From Erythrobacter donghaensis (GTDB lineage: Bacteria; Pseudomonadota; Alphaproteobacteria; Sphingomonadales; Sphingomonadaceae): 64,000 nucleotides of DNA. The position numbers and the translations under genes are program-made. Positions 17,501-26,042 of this stretch are shown here, in pieces. Below the pieces are notes generated by a model that was not told the DNA's origin, ran no database searches, and saw nothing but the letters and a program-made list of their open reading frames with translations. Within the stretch, counting starts at the first letter, position 1, and each line of letters starts with the position of its first letter. The stretch spans positions 28,945 to 92,944 of the forward strand of contig NZ_LSJS01000151.1 of the NCBI RefSeq assembly GCF_001557325.1, given 5' to 3'.

Positions 17501-18492
17501 TGCGGCGCGGGGGACTGATCCTGGCCGGGATGCTGGCGGCGCTCGCCGCCGGCATGCCTGCTGCCGCCGAAACGCCGGACGGCGCGCTGTTCGTCGCGGG
17601 CAAGCGCGGCAACACGCTCGCCAAGGTCGATCTGGCGACGGGCGCGGAGGTGCTGCGACTGCCGAGCTGCACCAACCCGCACGAATTGGCGACCTCGCCC
17701 GACGGGCAGCACGTGGCGCTCGCCTGCTATGGCGGCACCACGGTCGATATCTTCGCGGCCACGACGCTCGCGCGGGTGGCCAGCATCGATCTCGGCACAA
17801 ACGCGCGCCCGCACGGGATCGTCTGGCACGCGAATGGCGACATCTATGCGACAGCCGAGGGCCGCCAGTCGATCTTCCGCATCTCCGATCCCCTGTCGGA
17901 AACGCGCGCGCTGTTCGAGTTCGGCTCCGGCAAGATCGGCACGCACATGCTCGCGGTCAGCCCCGATGCGCGCACGGCGTGGACGACCGACCTCGGCTCG
18001 CGCACGGTGACGCGGATCGACCTTGTCACCCGCCGCGCCCCACTTTCGGTGATGGTGGGCGAGGAGCCCGAGGGCATTGCGCTTTCGCCCGACGGCACCA
18101 CGCTGTGGGTCTCTGCGCGGGGTTCCAATCAGGCCTTCGCGCTCGACCCGCAGACGATGGAGGTGCGCGAGACCATCGCCACCGGCCGCTTCCCCTTGCG
18201 CATCGCGGTGCGCCCGCAAGGGGACGTCGCGGTGACCAGCGATCTCCAGGACGGCAGTCTCAGCGTCATCGACACCGCCACCGCCAAGGTGATCCGCACC
18301 ATCGCGGTCTCCGGCCCCGCCGAGGCACAGGCGCGGTTTCAGGTCACGATCCTGTGGTCGGACGACGGCACCCGCATCTACGTCGCCGAAACCGCCAGCG
18401 ATACGGTCGCCGAGGTCGACTATGTCGCGGGCGTGGTGCTGCGGCGGCTGCCTGGCAGCGGGGGCGGGGACGGGATGGCGATCCTGCCCTGA
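17500..18492 (+). CDS. Secreted YVTN-type beta-propeller protein
   Basis: A 330-aa exported protein: the signal peptide MRRGGLILAGMLAALAAGM...AAAE is followed by about seven propeller blades with repeated patterns such as HELATSPDGQHVALA, PEGIALSPDGTTLWVSA and VLWSDDGTRIYVAE-like strands. Proteins of this fold often serve as surface or periplasmic binding scaffolds. It is translated with the upstream M2 peptidase (start at the last base of the TGA) and with the retropepsin-like gene downstream. Confidence 0.85.
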   Translation: MRRGGLILAGMLAALAAGMPAAAETPDGALFVAGKRGNTLAKVDLATGAEVLRLPSCTNPHELATSPDGQHVALACYGGTTVDIFAATTLARVASIDLGTNARPHGIVWHANGDIYATAEGRQSIFRISDPLSETRALFEFGSGKIGTHMLAVSPDARTAWTTDLGSRTVTRIDLVTRRAPLSVMVGEEPEGIALSPDGTTLWVSARGSNQAFALDPQTMEVRETIATGRFPLRIAVRPQGDVAVTSDLQDGSLSVIDTATAKVIRTIAVSGPAEAQARFQVTILWSDDGTRIYVAETASDTVAEVDYVAGVVLRRLPGSGGGDGMAILP

Positions 18493-18944
18493 TGGCAGCA
18501 AGGCCGCCTCTCGTCGTGGGCTGGCGCGAGCTGGTGTGCCTGCCCGAACTGGGGCTCGCCGGCATCCCCGCCAAGATCGACACCGGCGCGCGCACCTCCT
18601 CGCTCCATGCCCATGTGCTCGAGGATTTCCTGCGCGATGGCGAACGCTTCGTGCGCTTCGCGGTCGACTGGGACGGGGAGCGGCATTTCTGCGAGGCGAT
18701 CCATGTCGACCTGCGCGGCATCACCTCCTCGAACGGCGACCAGCAGACCCGCTTTGTCATAAAGACGCCGCTCTCGATCGGTAATCTCACCTTCCGGGCG
18801 GAAATCAGCCTGGCGGACAGGTCCCAGATGCAGTTCCCGATGCTGATCGGGCGCACCGCGCTTCGGCGGCGGATGGTGGTGGATAGTGGTCATTCTTGGC
18901 TGCAATCACCTGCGATAGCGCATATGGGGCGCCTCCGCCGGTAG
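18492..18944 (+). CDS. Retropepsin-like 'ATP-dependent zinc protease' (RimK-associated)
   Basis: A 150-aa protein of the family often named putative ATP-dependent zinc protease (PF05618), which has a retropepsin-like fold. The catalytic-type signature KIDTGARTSSLHA lies near residues 28-40, and MLIGRTALRRRMVVD matches the family C-terminal core. The family usually neighbours rimK, and here rimK starts 84 bases downstream. It may process or oppose RimK-made glutamyl tails; that is inference. The start overlaps the propeller stop by one base. Confidence 0.85.
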   Translation: MAARPPLVVGWRELVCLPELGLAGIPAKIDTGARTSSLHAHVLEDFLRDGERFVRFAVDWDGERHFCEAIHVDLRGITSSNGDQQTRFVIKTPLSIGNLTFRAEISLADRSQMQFPMLIGRTALRRRMVVDSGHSWLQSPAIAHMGRLRR

Positions 18945-19028
18945 CGCGCTTTCCAGCCGGGTGTCTTTGCCCGGCGGTTCGGAAAAGCGCGCCAAACAAG
19001 GGTCCGGGCCGGTCTTGAAAGGGTCTTC

Positions 19029-19931
19029 ATGAAAATCGCGATGCTGGCGCGCAATGCCAACCTCTATTCGCACCGGAGGCTGAAGGAGGCCGCCGAGGCG
19101 CGGGGGCACAGCCTCGACATCCTCAACACGCTGCGCTGCACGGTGCACATCGCCAGCCACCGCCCGCAGGTGTTCTACAACGGCGCGCCGATCGCCGCCT
19201 ATGACGCGGTGATCCCGCGTATTGGCGCCTCGATCACCAATTACGGCCTCGCGATCCTGCGGCAGTTCGAGATGACCGGCATCTGGTCGCTGAACGAGAG
19301 CGTAGCCATCGGCCGCAGCCGGGACAAGCTGCGGTCCTTGCAGATTCTCGCCAAGCACGGGCTCGGCCTGCCGCTCACCGCCTATGCCAACGACCCCAAG
19401 GCCGCCGAGGAGATCATCAGGGCGGTCAAGGGGCCCCCTGTCGTGATCAAGCTGATCGAGGGGACGCAGGGCATCGGCGTGGTGCTCGCCGAGACGATGA
19501 GCAGCGCCAAGTCGGTGATCGAGGCGTTCCGCGGCGCCAACGTCAACATCCTCGTGCAGGAGTTCATCAAGGAGGCCGGCGGCACCGACATCCGCGCGCT
19601 GGTGGTGGGCGGCAAGGTGGTCGCGGCGATGAAGCGCACGGGCGCTGCCGACGAGTTCCGCTCGAACCTCCACCGCGGCGGCAGCGCGCAGGTGATCAAG
19701 ATCACCCCCGAGGAACGCTCGACCGCAGTGCGCGCAGCCAAGCGGATGGGGCTGAACGTGTGCGGCGTCGATATGCTGCGCTCGAACCACGGCCCCGTCA
19801 TCATGGAGGTCAATTCCTCCCCCGGCCTCGAAGGCATCGAGAGCGCGACGGGCAAGGACATCGCCGGCCAGATCATCGACTTCATCGCCGCCAATGCGGG
19901 TGGGACGACCAAGACCAAGGGGCGGGGCTAG
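19029..19931 (+). CDS. rimK: RimK-type ATP-grasp ligase (ribosomal S6 glutamate ligase)
   Basis: A 300-aa ATP-grasp enzyme. In E. coli RimK adds glutamates to the C terminus of ribosomal S6. Visible elements: [22 protein letters not shown], the ATP-grasp loop [37 protein letters not shown], and the metal-binding [17 protein letters not shown]. It lies after the retropepsin-like gene, a common pairing. The S6 gene rpsF is about 4 kb away on the other strand. It could instead modify a different protein or a small molecule. Confidence 0.9.
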   Translation: MKIAMLARNANLYSHRRLKEAAEARGHSLDILNTLRCTVHIASHRPQVFYNGAPIAAYDAVIPRIGASITNYGLAILRQFEMTGIWSLNESVAIGRSRDKLRSLQILAKHGLGLPLTAYANDPKAAEEIIRAVKGPPVVIKLIEGTQGIGVVLAETMSSAKSVIEAFRGANVNILVQEFIKEAGGTDIRALVVGGKVVAAMKRTGAADEFRSNLHRGGSAQVIKITPEERSTAVRAAKRMGLNVCGVDMLRSNHGPVIMEVNSSPGLEGIESATGKDIAGQIIDFIAANAGGTTKTKGRG

Positions 19932-19947
19932 GGGCCTCGGGCGCGTC

Positions 19948-20715
19948 TCACGCGTTCCGCGCCATCAGCCCCCCGTCGACCGGGATCGCGACGCCGGTGA
20001 TGTAGCTCGCCGCCGGCAGCACCAGCGACAGGGTGATGTGTGCGACCTCCTCCGGTTCGCCGTAGCGCCGCAATGCGGTGCGGCGTTTCGCGAAGATCAC
20101 CTTGTGCTCCTCGGATACGGCGTCGGTCATCGCGGTGCGGATCGGGCCGGGGCAGATGCAGTTGACCGTAATCCCCTCCGGTCCGAGATCGACGGCGAGG
20201 CCACGCGTCAGGCCGATCACCCCGGTCTTGGCCGCGACATAGGGCGTATCGCCCGGGGTCGCGCCGAGGCCCTCGGTCGACGCGATGTTGACGATCCGCG
20301 CCGCATCGCTCTGCCGCAGGAAGGGCAAAGCGGCGCGCACCATGCGCTGGTGGGCGGTGAGCATGACGGCGAGCGCGCGGGCCCACACCTCCTCGTAAAC
20401 GGGATCATCGAGCGCGCAGAAGCTCGAGACGCCCGCGTTGTTCACGAGGATGTCGATCCCGCCGAAATCCGCACCGATCCGCGCGACGGTGGCGGCAATC
20501 GCCTTGGCGTCGGCGACGTCGAGCGCATAGGCGCGCGCCTCCCCGCCGCATTGCGCCGCCACGGCCGCGGCAGCCTCGCCGTCGCGGTCGACTACGGCGA
20601 CACGCGCGCCCTCGGCGGCGAACAGCAGCGCACTCGCCCGGCCAATACCGCTAGCAGCGCCGGTGACGATCGCACAGCGCCCCGCGATCGAGCGTGAGAG
20701 TGGTGGATGAGTCAT
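19948..20715 (-). CDS. SDR family NAD(P)-dependent oxidoreductase
   Basis: A 255-aa short-chain dehydrogenase. The cofactor motif TGAASGIGRA lies near residue 20, an acidic residue after the second strand (VVDRD) suggests NAD preference, NNAG is present, the catalytic Ser is in NIASTEGLG, and the Tyr-Lys pair in YVAAK. The C terminus has the PVDGGLMA motif. The substrate is not determinable. It is convergent with rimK and 16 bases from its stop. Confidence 0.9.
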   Translation of the reverse strand: MTHPPLSRSIAGRCAIVTGAASGIGRASALLFAAEGARVAVVDRDGEAAAAVAAQCGGEARAYALDVADAKAIAATVARIGADFGGIDILVNNAGVSSFCALDDPVYEEVWARALAVMLTAHQRMVRAALPFLRQSDAARIVNIASTEGLGATPGDTPYVAAKTGVIGLTRGLAVDLGPEGITVNCICPGPIRTAMTDAVSEEHKVIFAKRRTALRRYGEPEEVAHITLSLVLPAASYITGVAIPVDGGLMARNA

Positions 20716-20876
20716 GGGTGGCTCTCCTGTCGAGGGCGTCGGCCCGCAAGCCTAGCCGAGCGGCACAGGCGCGTCACCTTGCGCGCGATTCGCACCAGGG
20801 CTGACCAATTAATCCAAGCCAGTCGGGGGGCGAATCGGTTATGCCTCGGCTGTGGGTTACCAACGGAGGGAATTTC

Positions 20877-21359
20877 ATGATCATTTGCCGTCTCCTGTCG
20901 CTGTCGGTCCTGGCGGGCGTGGCCGCCGCCACTGCGGCTCCGGCCGCTGCCGAGGATGCTAGCGTTGAGAGGCGGCTCGACCGCGAGGGCCTCAAGTACG
21001 AGGTCGACGATGACGGCGATTACAAGCTCACCTTCAACTATTCCAAGGAAGGGCGCACCCAGCTGGTGTTCGTCTCGGGCACGACCCAGACGGTGTCGGG
21101 CCTGACCATCCGCGAGGTGTTCTCGCCGGCCGGGCGCGTCGAGAAGGACGGGATCGGCGGCGAGGCTGCGCTCGAGCTGCTCGCCAACTCGGGCCAAATG
21201 AAGATGGGCAGCTGGGAAATCCGCGGCGACGTACTCTATTTCGTCATCAAGGTGCTCGACAGCGCGACCTCGAGCGAGCTGTCGAGCATGCTCGACATCG
21301 CCGCCGAGACCGCCGACGACAAGGAAATCGAGCTCTCGGGCGACAGGGACGACCTGTGA
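20877..21359 (+). CDS. Exported YbjN-domain protein
   Basis: A 160-aa protein with a signal peptide (MIICRLLSLSVLAGVAAATAA...AAAE) and a YbjN-like core: DREGLKYEVDDDGDYKLTF, EGRTQLVFVSG, and a helical ELLANSGQMKMGSWEI segment followed by an acidic C terminus. YbjN-like domains have a type III chaperone-like fold, and exported versions are frequent in Erythrobacter. The ATG at 20877 follows GGAGGGAATTTC; an upstream frame extension of 12 residues lacks a signal-like start. Confidence 0.75.
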   Translation: MIICRLLSLSVLAGVAAATAAPAAAEDASVERRLDREGLKYEVDDDGDYKLTFNYSKEGRTQLVFVSGTTQTVSGLTIREVFSPAGRVEKDGIGGEAALELLANSGQMKMGSWEIRGDVLYFVIKVLDSATSSELSSMLDIAAETADDKEIELSGDRDDL

Positions 21360-21368
21360 GCCGAGGTT

Positions 21369-21393
21369 AGGGCGGCGCGGGGGGCGCCGCCCT
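21369..21393. terminator. Bidirectional hairpin between convergent genes
   Basis: AGGGCGGCGC (21369-21378) pairs with GCGCCGCCCT (21384-21393) around a five-G loop. It lies between the YbjN-like gene and amn, which converge. There is no T-run, so its efficiency is uncertain. Confidence 0.5.
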
Positions 21394-21403
21394 ACACACC
21401 TTA

Positions 21404-21457
21404 ACGGAACGGCGGTTCGTTGCCCCCGTCCGTTCCGCCTAGCGGAACGGCGGTTCG
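21404..21457. repeat. Direct repeat: duplicated 3' end of amn
   Basis: CGGAACGGCGGTTCGTTG occurs at about 21404-21421 and again at 21440-21457. The second copy is the end of the amn coding sequence (encoding NEPPFR); the first lies downstream of its stop. This looks like a small tandem-type duplication of the gene end. Confidence 0.7.
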
Positions 21458-22875
21458 TTGAACGCGCGCAGCTTGCGCGAGTGCAGCCGGTCACCCTCGT
21501 CGCGCAGGCGGGCGACCGCGACGATGCCGATCTGCAGGTGCGCGGCGATCGTTTCCTCGTAGAACTTGTTTGCCTGCCCCGGCAGCTTGATCTCGCCGTG
21601 GAGCGGCTTGTCGGATACGCACAGCAGCGTCCCGTAGGGCACCCGGAAGCGGTAGCCTTGGGTGGCGATGGTCGCGCTCTCCATGTCGATCGCGATCGCG
21701 CGGCTCTGCGAGAAGCGGGTCGCTGACGAGGAATAGCGCAGCTCCCAGTTGCGATCGTCGGTGGTGACGACCGTCCCGGTGCGCATGCGCTGCTTGAGGT
21801 TGGCGCCCTGCACGCCCGAGACCTGCTCGGCCGCGAGCGCCATCGCCTGCTGGACTTCGGCAATCGGCGGGATCGGGATTTCGGGCGGCAGCACCGCGTC
21901 GAGCACGTGATCGTCGCGCAGGTAGGCGTGGGCGAGCACGAAGTCGCCGATCTTCTGGGTCGAGCGCAGCCCCCCGCAGTGGCCGATCATCATCCACGCA
22001 TGCGGACGCAGCACCGCGAGGTGATCGCAGATGTTCTTGGCATTGGAGGGGCCGACGCCGATGTTGACCAGCGTGATCCCGCTCCCGTCCTCACGGATCA
22101 GGTGATAGGCGGGCATCTGGTGCTTGCGCCAGGCGGTGTCGTTGAGCTGATCCTGCGCGTGGGGCGTGGGCTGGCGGATATCGAGCCCGGCTGCGCCTGT
22201 CAGCGCGACATAGCCGTCGGTGCCGATCGCCTGCGCGCCCCAGTTCACGAACTCATCGACATAGCGGTGATAATTGGTGAACAGCACGAAGTCCTGGAAG
22301 TCGCTGACCTCGCTCCCGGTGTAGTGCTTCAGCCGCGCGAGCGAGTAATCGGTGCGCAGGCCATCGAACAGCGAAAGCGGCATGTCATGGTCGCCGTCGA
22401 CCTCGATCCCGTCGGCCAGTTCATCGCCGATCAGGGCGAGATCGGTCGCGGGGAAGTGCGCCGCGATCTCGCGCGGGGCGATGCCGACCATCGCTGCGCC
22501 CGCCTCGCCGTCGAGCACATAGGGGAAAGGGATTTCCTGGCGCGAGCGGCTGACGGTGACCTCGACCTCGTATTCCTCCGCGATCAGCGCAAGCTGCTCG
22601 GTCAGGTATTGCGCGAAGCGATCGGGGCGGGTGACGGTGGTCGAATAGGTGCCCGGGGCCTCGAGCCGTCCGAAAGCGCGGCTACGATCCTTCGGCTCGC
22701 CCACGCCGGCGTAGCGCAAGGTGATCTGCGGATAGGCATAAGAGCCGTCGGCGCGCTTGGCGGGGGCCGGCAGAGTGCCGTTCTTCCCGAAGGCGATGAC
22801 GTCCTCGCGCAAGGTGCGCACCGCGTCGTCATAGTGCTGCTGAAGCTGGCTGAGGATAGCGGGAATGTCGATCAT
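21439..22875 (-). CDS. amn: AMP nucleosidase
   Basis: Amn splits AMP into adenine and ribose-5-phosphate and so sets adenylate levels. The 478-aa protein has the N-terminal AMP-nucleosidase domain (MIDIPAILSQLQQHYDDAV, YPQITLRY) and a C-terminal purine-nucleoside-phosphorylase-like domain with NIGVGPSNAKNICDHLAVLRPHAW, GHCGGLR and AIDMESATIATQGYRFRVPYGTLL. Start ATG at 22875 matches the family; an in-frame start at 22920 would add 15 residues. It is separated from rplI by a strong terminator. Confidence 0.94.
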   Translation of the reverse strand: MIDIPAILSQLQQHYDDAVRTLREDVIAFGKNGTLPAPAKRADGSYAYPQITLRYAGVGEPKDRSRAFGRLEAPGTYSTTVTRPDRFAQYLTEQLALIAEEYEVEVTVSRSRQEIPFPYVLDGEAGAAMVGIAPREIAAHFPATDLALIGDELADGIEVDGDHDMPLSLFDGLRTDYSLARLKHYTGSEVSDFQDFVLFTNYHRYVDEFVNWGAQAIGTDGYVALTGAAGLDIRQPTPHAQDQLNDTAWRKHQMPAYHLIREDGSGITLVNIGVGPSNAKNICDHLAVLRPHAWMMIGHCGGLRSTQKIGDFVLAHAYLRDDHVLDAVLPPEIPIPPIAEVQQAMALAAEQVSGVQGANLKQRMRTGTVVTTDDRNWELRYSSSATRFSQSRAIAIDMESATIATQGYRFRVPYGTLLCVSDKPLHGEIKLPGQANKFYEETIAAHLQIGIVAVARLRDEGDRLHSRKLRAFNEPPFR

Positions 22876-22948
22876 GGCAGTTTTCTCTGCTCCTTTCTTG
22901 TTATCGTTGTGTGGCAGCATCTTCGCGATTGCGGACGCCGTTTACAAG

Positions 22949-22983
22949 AAGGGCGCGAAGATCGAGGTGATCTTCGCGCCCTT
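22949..22983 (-). terminator. Terminator of the rpsF-rpsR-rplI operon
   Basis: A perfect 15-bp stem (22949-22963 with 22969-22983; AAGGGCGCGAAGATC and its complement) around a GAGGT loop. Read on the minus strand the stem is followed by CTTGTAAA, a weak T-rich tail. It lies between rplI and amn. Confidence 0.8.
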
Positions 22984-23015
22984 GCTGTGTGTGGGGCCGG
23001 TTGGGACCGAATGTC

Positions 23016-23621
23016 TTACGCGTCCTCGCCGCCTTCGAGCAGCTCGGCCGGGATCTCGCCGGGCTCGAGGCTGGTGTCGATGCGGGTCGCTTCGGCCTGT
23101 TCCTCAATCTCGCGCTGTTCGTCGGCGAACATCGCCGCCAGCACGTCGACGCCTTCGCTCTGGAGCTTGGCTTCGTCGTCCGAGCGGGCAACGTTGGCCT
23201 TGACCGTGACGCGCACTTCGGGGTGGAGAGCGATCGTCACGTCATGCATGCCGATGGTCTTGATCGGCGCGCCGAGGATGACCATGCGCTTGTCGACGCT
23301 ATGGCCCTGTTCCGAAAGCCCGGCGACGATGTCGCGCACGCTGACCGAACCATAGAGCTGGCCGGCGTTCGAGGCGGCGCGGATCAGCACCACTTCCGCG
23401 CCCGCGACCTTCTCGCCCTGGGCTTCGGCGACGGTGCGACGCTCGGCGTTTTCCTTTTCGAGACGCTCGCGGTTAGCCTCGAAGACCTTGCGGTTGGCTT
23501 CGTTGGCGCGAAGGGCCTTCTTCTGCGGCAGCAGGAAGTTGCGCGCATAGCCGTCCTTCACGGTGACGACGTCACCGATCGAGCCGAGCTTTTCGATGCG
23601 CTCGAGGAGAATGATGTCCAT
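23016..23621 (-). CDS. rplI: 50S ribosomal protein L9
   Basis: bL9 (201 aa) binds 23S rRNA and spans the stalk base. The N-terminal domain [33 protein letters not shown] is diagnostic, followed by the long connecting helix and the C-terminal RNA-binding domain. The protein is about 50 residues longer than E. coli L9, with an acidic C-terminal extension rich in Glu, a feature shared by alphaproteobacterial L9. It is the third gene of the rpsF-rpsR-rplI operon. Confidence 0.97.
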   Translation of the reverse strand: MDIILLERIEKLGSIGDVVTVKDGYARNFLLPQKKALRANEANRKVFEANRERLEKENAERRTVAEAQGEKVAGAEVVLIRAASNAGQLYGSVSVRDIVAGLSEQGHSVDKRMVILGAPIKTIGMHDVTIALHPEVRVTVKANVARSDDEAKLQSEGVDVLAAMFADEQREIEEQAEATRIDTSLEPGEIPAELLEGGEDA

Positions 23622-23635
23622 GTCTCTTTCTCCTC

Positions 23636-23860
23636 TTACTTCACGATGAACGGCAGCAGGCCGATCTGGCGCGCGCGCTTGATCGCCTGGGCCAGTTCAC
23701 GCTGCTTCTTCGCCGAGACGGCGGTGATGCGCGAAGGCACGATCTTGCCACGCTCGGACATGAAGCCCTGCAGCAGGCGCACGTCCTTGTAATCGATCTT
23801 GGGGGCGTCCTTGGCCGCGAAGGGGCAGGACTTGCGGCGGCGGAAAAACGGGCGGGCCAT
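23636..23860 (-). CDS. rpsR: 30S ribosomal protein S18
   Basis: bS18 (74 aa) binds next to S6 on the 30S platform. It has the start [12 protein letters not shown], the family motif [43 protein letters not shown] and the end LPFIVK. One cysteine remains at the N terminus. Start overlaps the rpsF stop by ATGA, and rplI follows 14 bases downstream. Confidence 0.97.
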   Translation of the reverse strand: MARPFFRRRKSCPFAAKDAPKIDYKDVRLLQGFMSERGKIVPSRITAVSAKKQRELAQAIKRARQIGLLPFIVK

Positions 23861-24225
23861 CAGTCGCGCTCCTCACGGGTTTCGCGGCGCTTACGCTCGC
23901 GTTCGTTCTTGCGCATCATCACGCTGGGGCCTTCCTCGTGCTCTTCCACGCGGATGGTCATGTAGCGGATGATGTCTTCGTTGATGCGGGTCTGGCGCTC
24001 GAGCTCGGCGACGACGTTGCCGGGGGCATCGATGTTGAGCAGCACGAAGTGCGCCTTGCGGTTGCGCTCGATCTTGTAGGCGAGCGACTTGAGGCCCCAA
24101 GTCTCGGTCTTGGTGACCTTGCCGTTACCGGCCTCGACGATTTCGGTGGCTTGCGCCGCCAGCGCGTCGACCTGAGCCTGGCTCAGATCCTGACGCGCAA
24201 GAAAGACGTGCTCGTAGAGCGCCAT
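23860..24225 (-). CDS. rpsF: 30S ribosomal protein S6
   Basis: bS6 (121 aa) forms a heterodimer with S18. Typical parts: [19 protein letters not shown], the [28 protein letters not shown] segment, and [10 protein letters not shown]. The C terminus is a charged Arg/Glu tail ending REERD, relevant because RimK, encoded about 4 kb away, adds glutamates to S6 tails in E. coli. ATG at 24225 is chosen from family length; a longer upstream frame is not homologous. Confidence 0.97.
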   Translation of the reverse strand: MALYEHVFLARQDLSQAQVDALAAQATEIVEAGNGKVTKTETWGLKSLAYKIERNRKAHFVLLNIDAPGNVVAELERQTRINEDIIRYMTIRVEEHEEGPSVMMRKNERERKRRETREERD

Positions 24226-24433
24226 CTTCGCGTTCCTTTCACTTCCTGCCGATCGCTGGCTGATCCGTCGGCAAAGACGGGGCCCCTCCGGCTTTCTTCG
24301 ATAATCGCAAGGGCGCATCCCGTGCGAAGCGCGGCCCCTTACAGCTTTGGCGGGCAATTGCAAGTCTTGTGCGCAGGGAACAGGCAGGGCACTCGGCGAG
24401 TTTAACGAGGGTTCGCACAAGGGGGAAGTTTCC

Positions 24434-25381
24434 GTGCCATCAGGATTGGTCGCCTTGCTTGACGACGTGGCGGTGATCGCGCGCGCCGCATCCGCCTCGA
24501 TCGATGATATCGCCGTGGCCGCTGGCAAGGCCGGTTCCAAGACCGCGGGCGTTGTCATCGACGACGCGGCCGTCACACCCAGCTACGTCACCGGCCTCAG
24601 CCCCGCGCGCGAATTGCCGATCATCTGGAAGATCACCAAGGGCAGCTTGAAGAACAAGCTGCTGATCCTGCTACCCGGCGCGATCCTGCTGTCCGAGTTT
24701 CTGCCGCAAGCGATCATTTACCTGCTGATGCTGGGCGGGGCCTTCCTGTGCTACGAGGGCGCGGAAAAGGTCATGGAGAAACTGGGCGGGGCCAAGCACG
24801 GCAAGACGCTGGAGGACGAGATCGTCGACCCGGTCGCCTTCGAGATTGAGCGTGTCGGCGGGGCGATCCGCACCGACCTCATCCTCTCCGCCGAGATCAT
24901 GGCGATCACGCTCGCCGCGCTCGAGCTGCCGAGCTGGTGGGAGCGGGGCATTGCGCTCGCGCTGGTGGCAGTCATTGTCACGGTGGTGGTCTATGGCGCG
25001 GTGGCGGTGATCGTGAAGATCGACGATGTCGGCCTCTACCTCACCAAGCAGGCCGATAGCTGGAAGCAGGGCCTGGGCCATTTCCTGCTGCGCTTCGTGC
25101 CCAAGCTGCTGGTGGCCCTTTCGGTGATCGGCACCATCGCGATGCTGTGGGTGGGCGGCGGGATCATCGTCCACGGCACGCATGAGGTGGGCTTCCACGG
25201 GCTTTACGATCTGATCCACGGGGCCGAGGGGGCCGTCGCGGCCGCAGCGGGAGCGCTCGGCGGGGTGGCGGGCTGGGCGACCTATGCTGCGCTTTCAGCG
25301 GTGGTCGGGGTGGTGCTGGGCACCATCATCGCCTTTGTCCTGCACAAAGTGCTGGGTGTGGGCGCGGGCGAGGGGCACTAA
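24434..25381 (+). CDS. DUF808 (YedI) family membrane protein
   Basis: A 315-aa inner-membrane protein beginning with GTG at 24434 after GGGGGAAG. It matches the YedI/DUF808 family: [25 protein letters not shown] at the start, [42 protein letters not shown], and a Gly-rich C-terminal membrane region. Family members have about six helices and no known function. It diverges from the rpsF operon across a 208-base gap. Confidence 0.92.
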   Translation: MPSGLVALLDDVAVIARAASASIDDIAVAAGKAGSKTAGVVIDDAAVTPSYVTGLSPARELPIIWKITKGSLKNKLLILLPGAILLSEFLPQAIIYLLMLGGAFLCYEGAEKVMEKLGGAKHGKTLEDEIVDPVAFEIERVGGAIRTDLILSAEIMAITLAALELPSWWERGIALALVAVIVTVVVYGAVAVIVKIDDVGLYLTKQADSWKQGLGHFLLRFVPKLLVALSVIGTIAMLWVGGGIIVHGTHEVGFHGLYDLIHGAEGAVAAAAGALGGVAGWATYAALSAVVGVVLGTIIAFVLHKVLGVGAGEGH

Positions 25382-25391
25382 GTCCGCGCAT

Positions 25392-26042
25392 ATGACCACA
25401 CCTGTCCTCTACACCTGCGCGCGATCGCGCGGCCTGCGGGCTACCTGGGCGGCCGAGGAAGCGGGGGTCGAGATCGACCTCCGGATTCTCCCGTTCCCCC
25501 CGCGCTACCTCGCGCCCGAATACATGGCCGTAAACCCGCTCGGCACCGTGCCGATGCTGGTCGATGGCGAGACCCGGCTGACCGAGAGCTGCGCGATCGC
25601 GCACTACCTCGCCACGCGCGGCGGTACCACCGATCTCGCGGTGGCTCCGGGCGAGCGGGACTATGGGGAATACCTCGACTTTACCTACCACGCGGACGCC
25701 ACGATCACCTTCCCGCAGACGGTCTACATGCGCTTCTGCCTGTTCGAGAAAGACAAGGGGCTGCAGGAGGCGGGGCACGCCTACGCCAAGTGGTTCCACA
25801 AGCGCCTGATCAAGGTGGAGCAGCGCCTCGAGACCCGCGAATACCTGTGCGCCGACCGCTTCACCGTCGCCGACATCTGCGTCGGCTACGCGCTGATCCT
25901 CGCGGCAAGCGTGGGACTCGACGAAGGCGTCCCCGAAAGCCTCAAGGCTTACCGCGAGCGCCTGACCGCCCGCCCCGCCTACCAGCGGGCGCTTGCGCGA
26001 GAGGAGGAAGGCCGCGTGGCGCTGGAGACGGCACGCGCCTAG
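25392..26042 (+). CDS. Glutathione S-transferase family protein
   Basis: A 216-aa protein with a thioredoxin-like N-terminal half (VLYTCARSRGLRATWAAEEAG, then NPLGTVPMLV and the glutathione-binding LTESCAIAHYLA) and an all-helical C-terminal half with FTVADICVGYAL. The SRGLR segment sits where the catalytic Ser/Cys of bacterial GSTs lies. Substrate unknown. Its TAG stop and that of the convergent MCP gene share the palindrome CTAG, so the genes overlap by 4 bases. Confidence 0.9.
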   Translation: MTTPVLYTCARSRGLRATWAAEEAGVEIDLRILPFPPRYLAPEYMAVNPLGTVPMLVDGETRLTESCAIAHYLATRGGTTDLAVAPGERDYGEYLDFTYHADATITFPQTVYMRFCLFEKDKGLQEAGHAYAKWFHKRLIKVEQRLETREYLCADRFTVADICVGYALILAASVGLDEGVPESLKAYRERLTARPAYQRALAREEEGRVALETARA

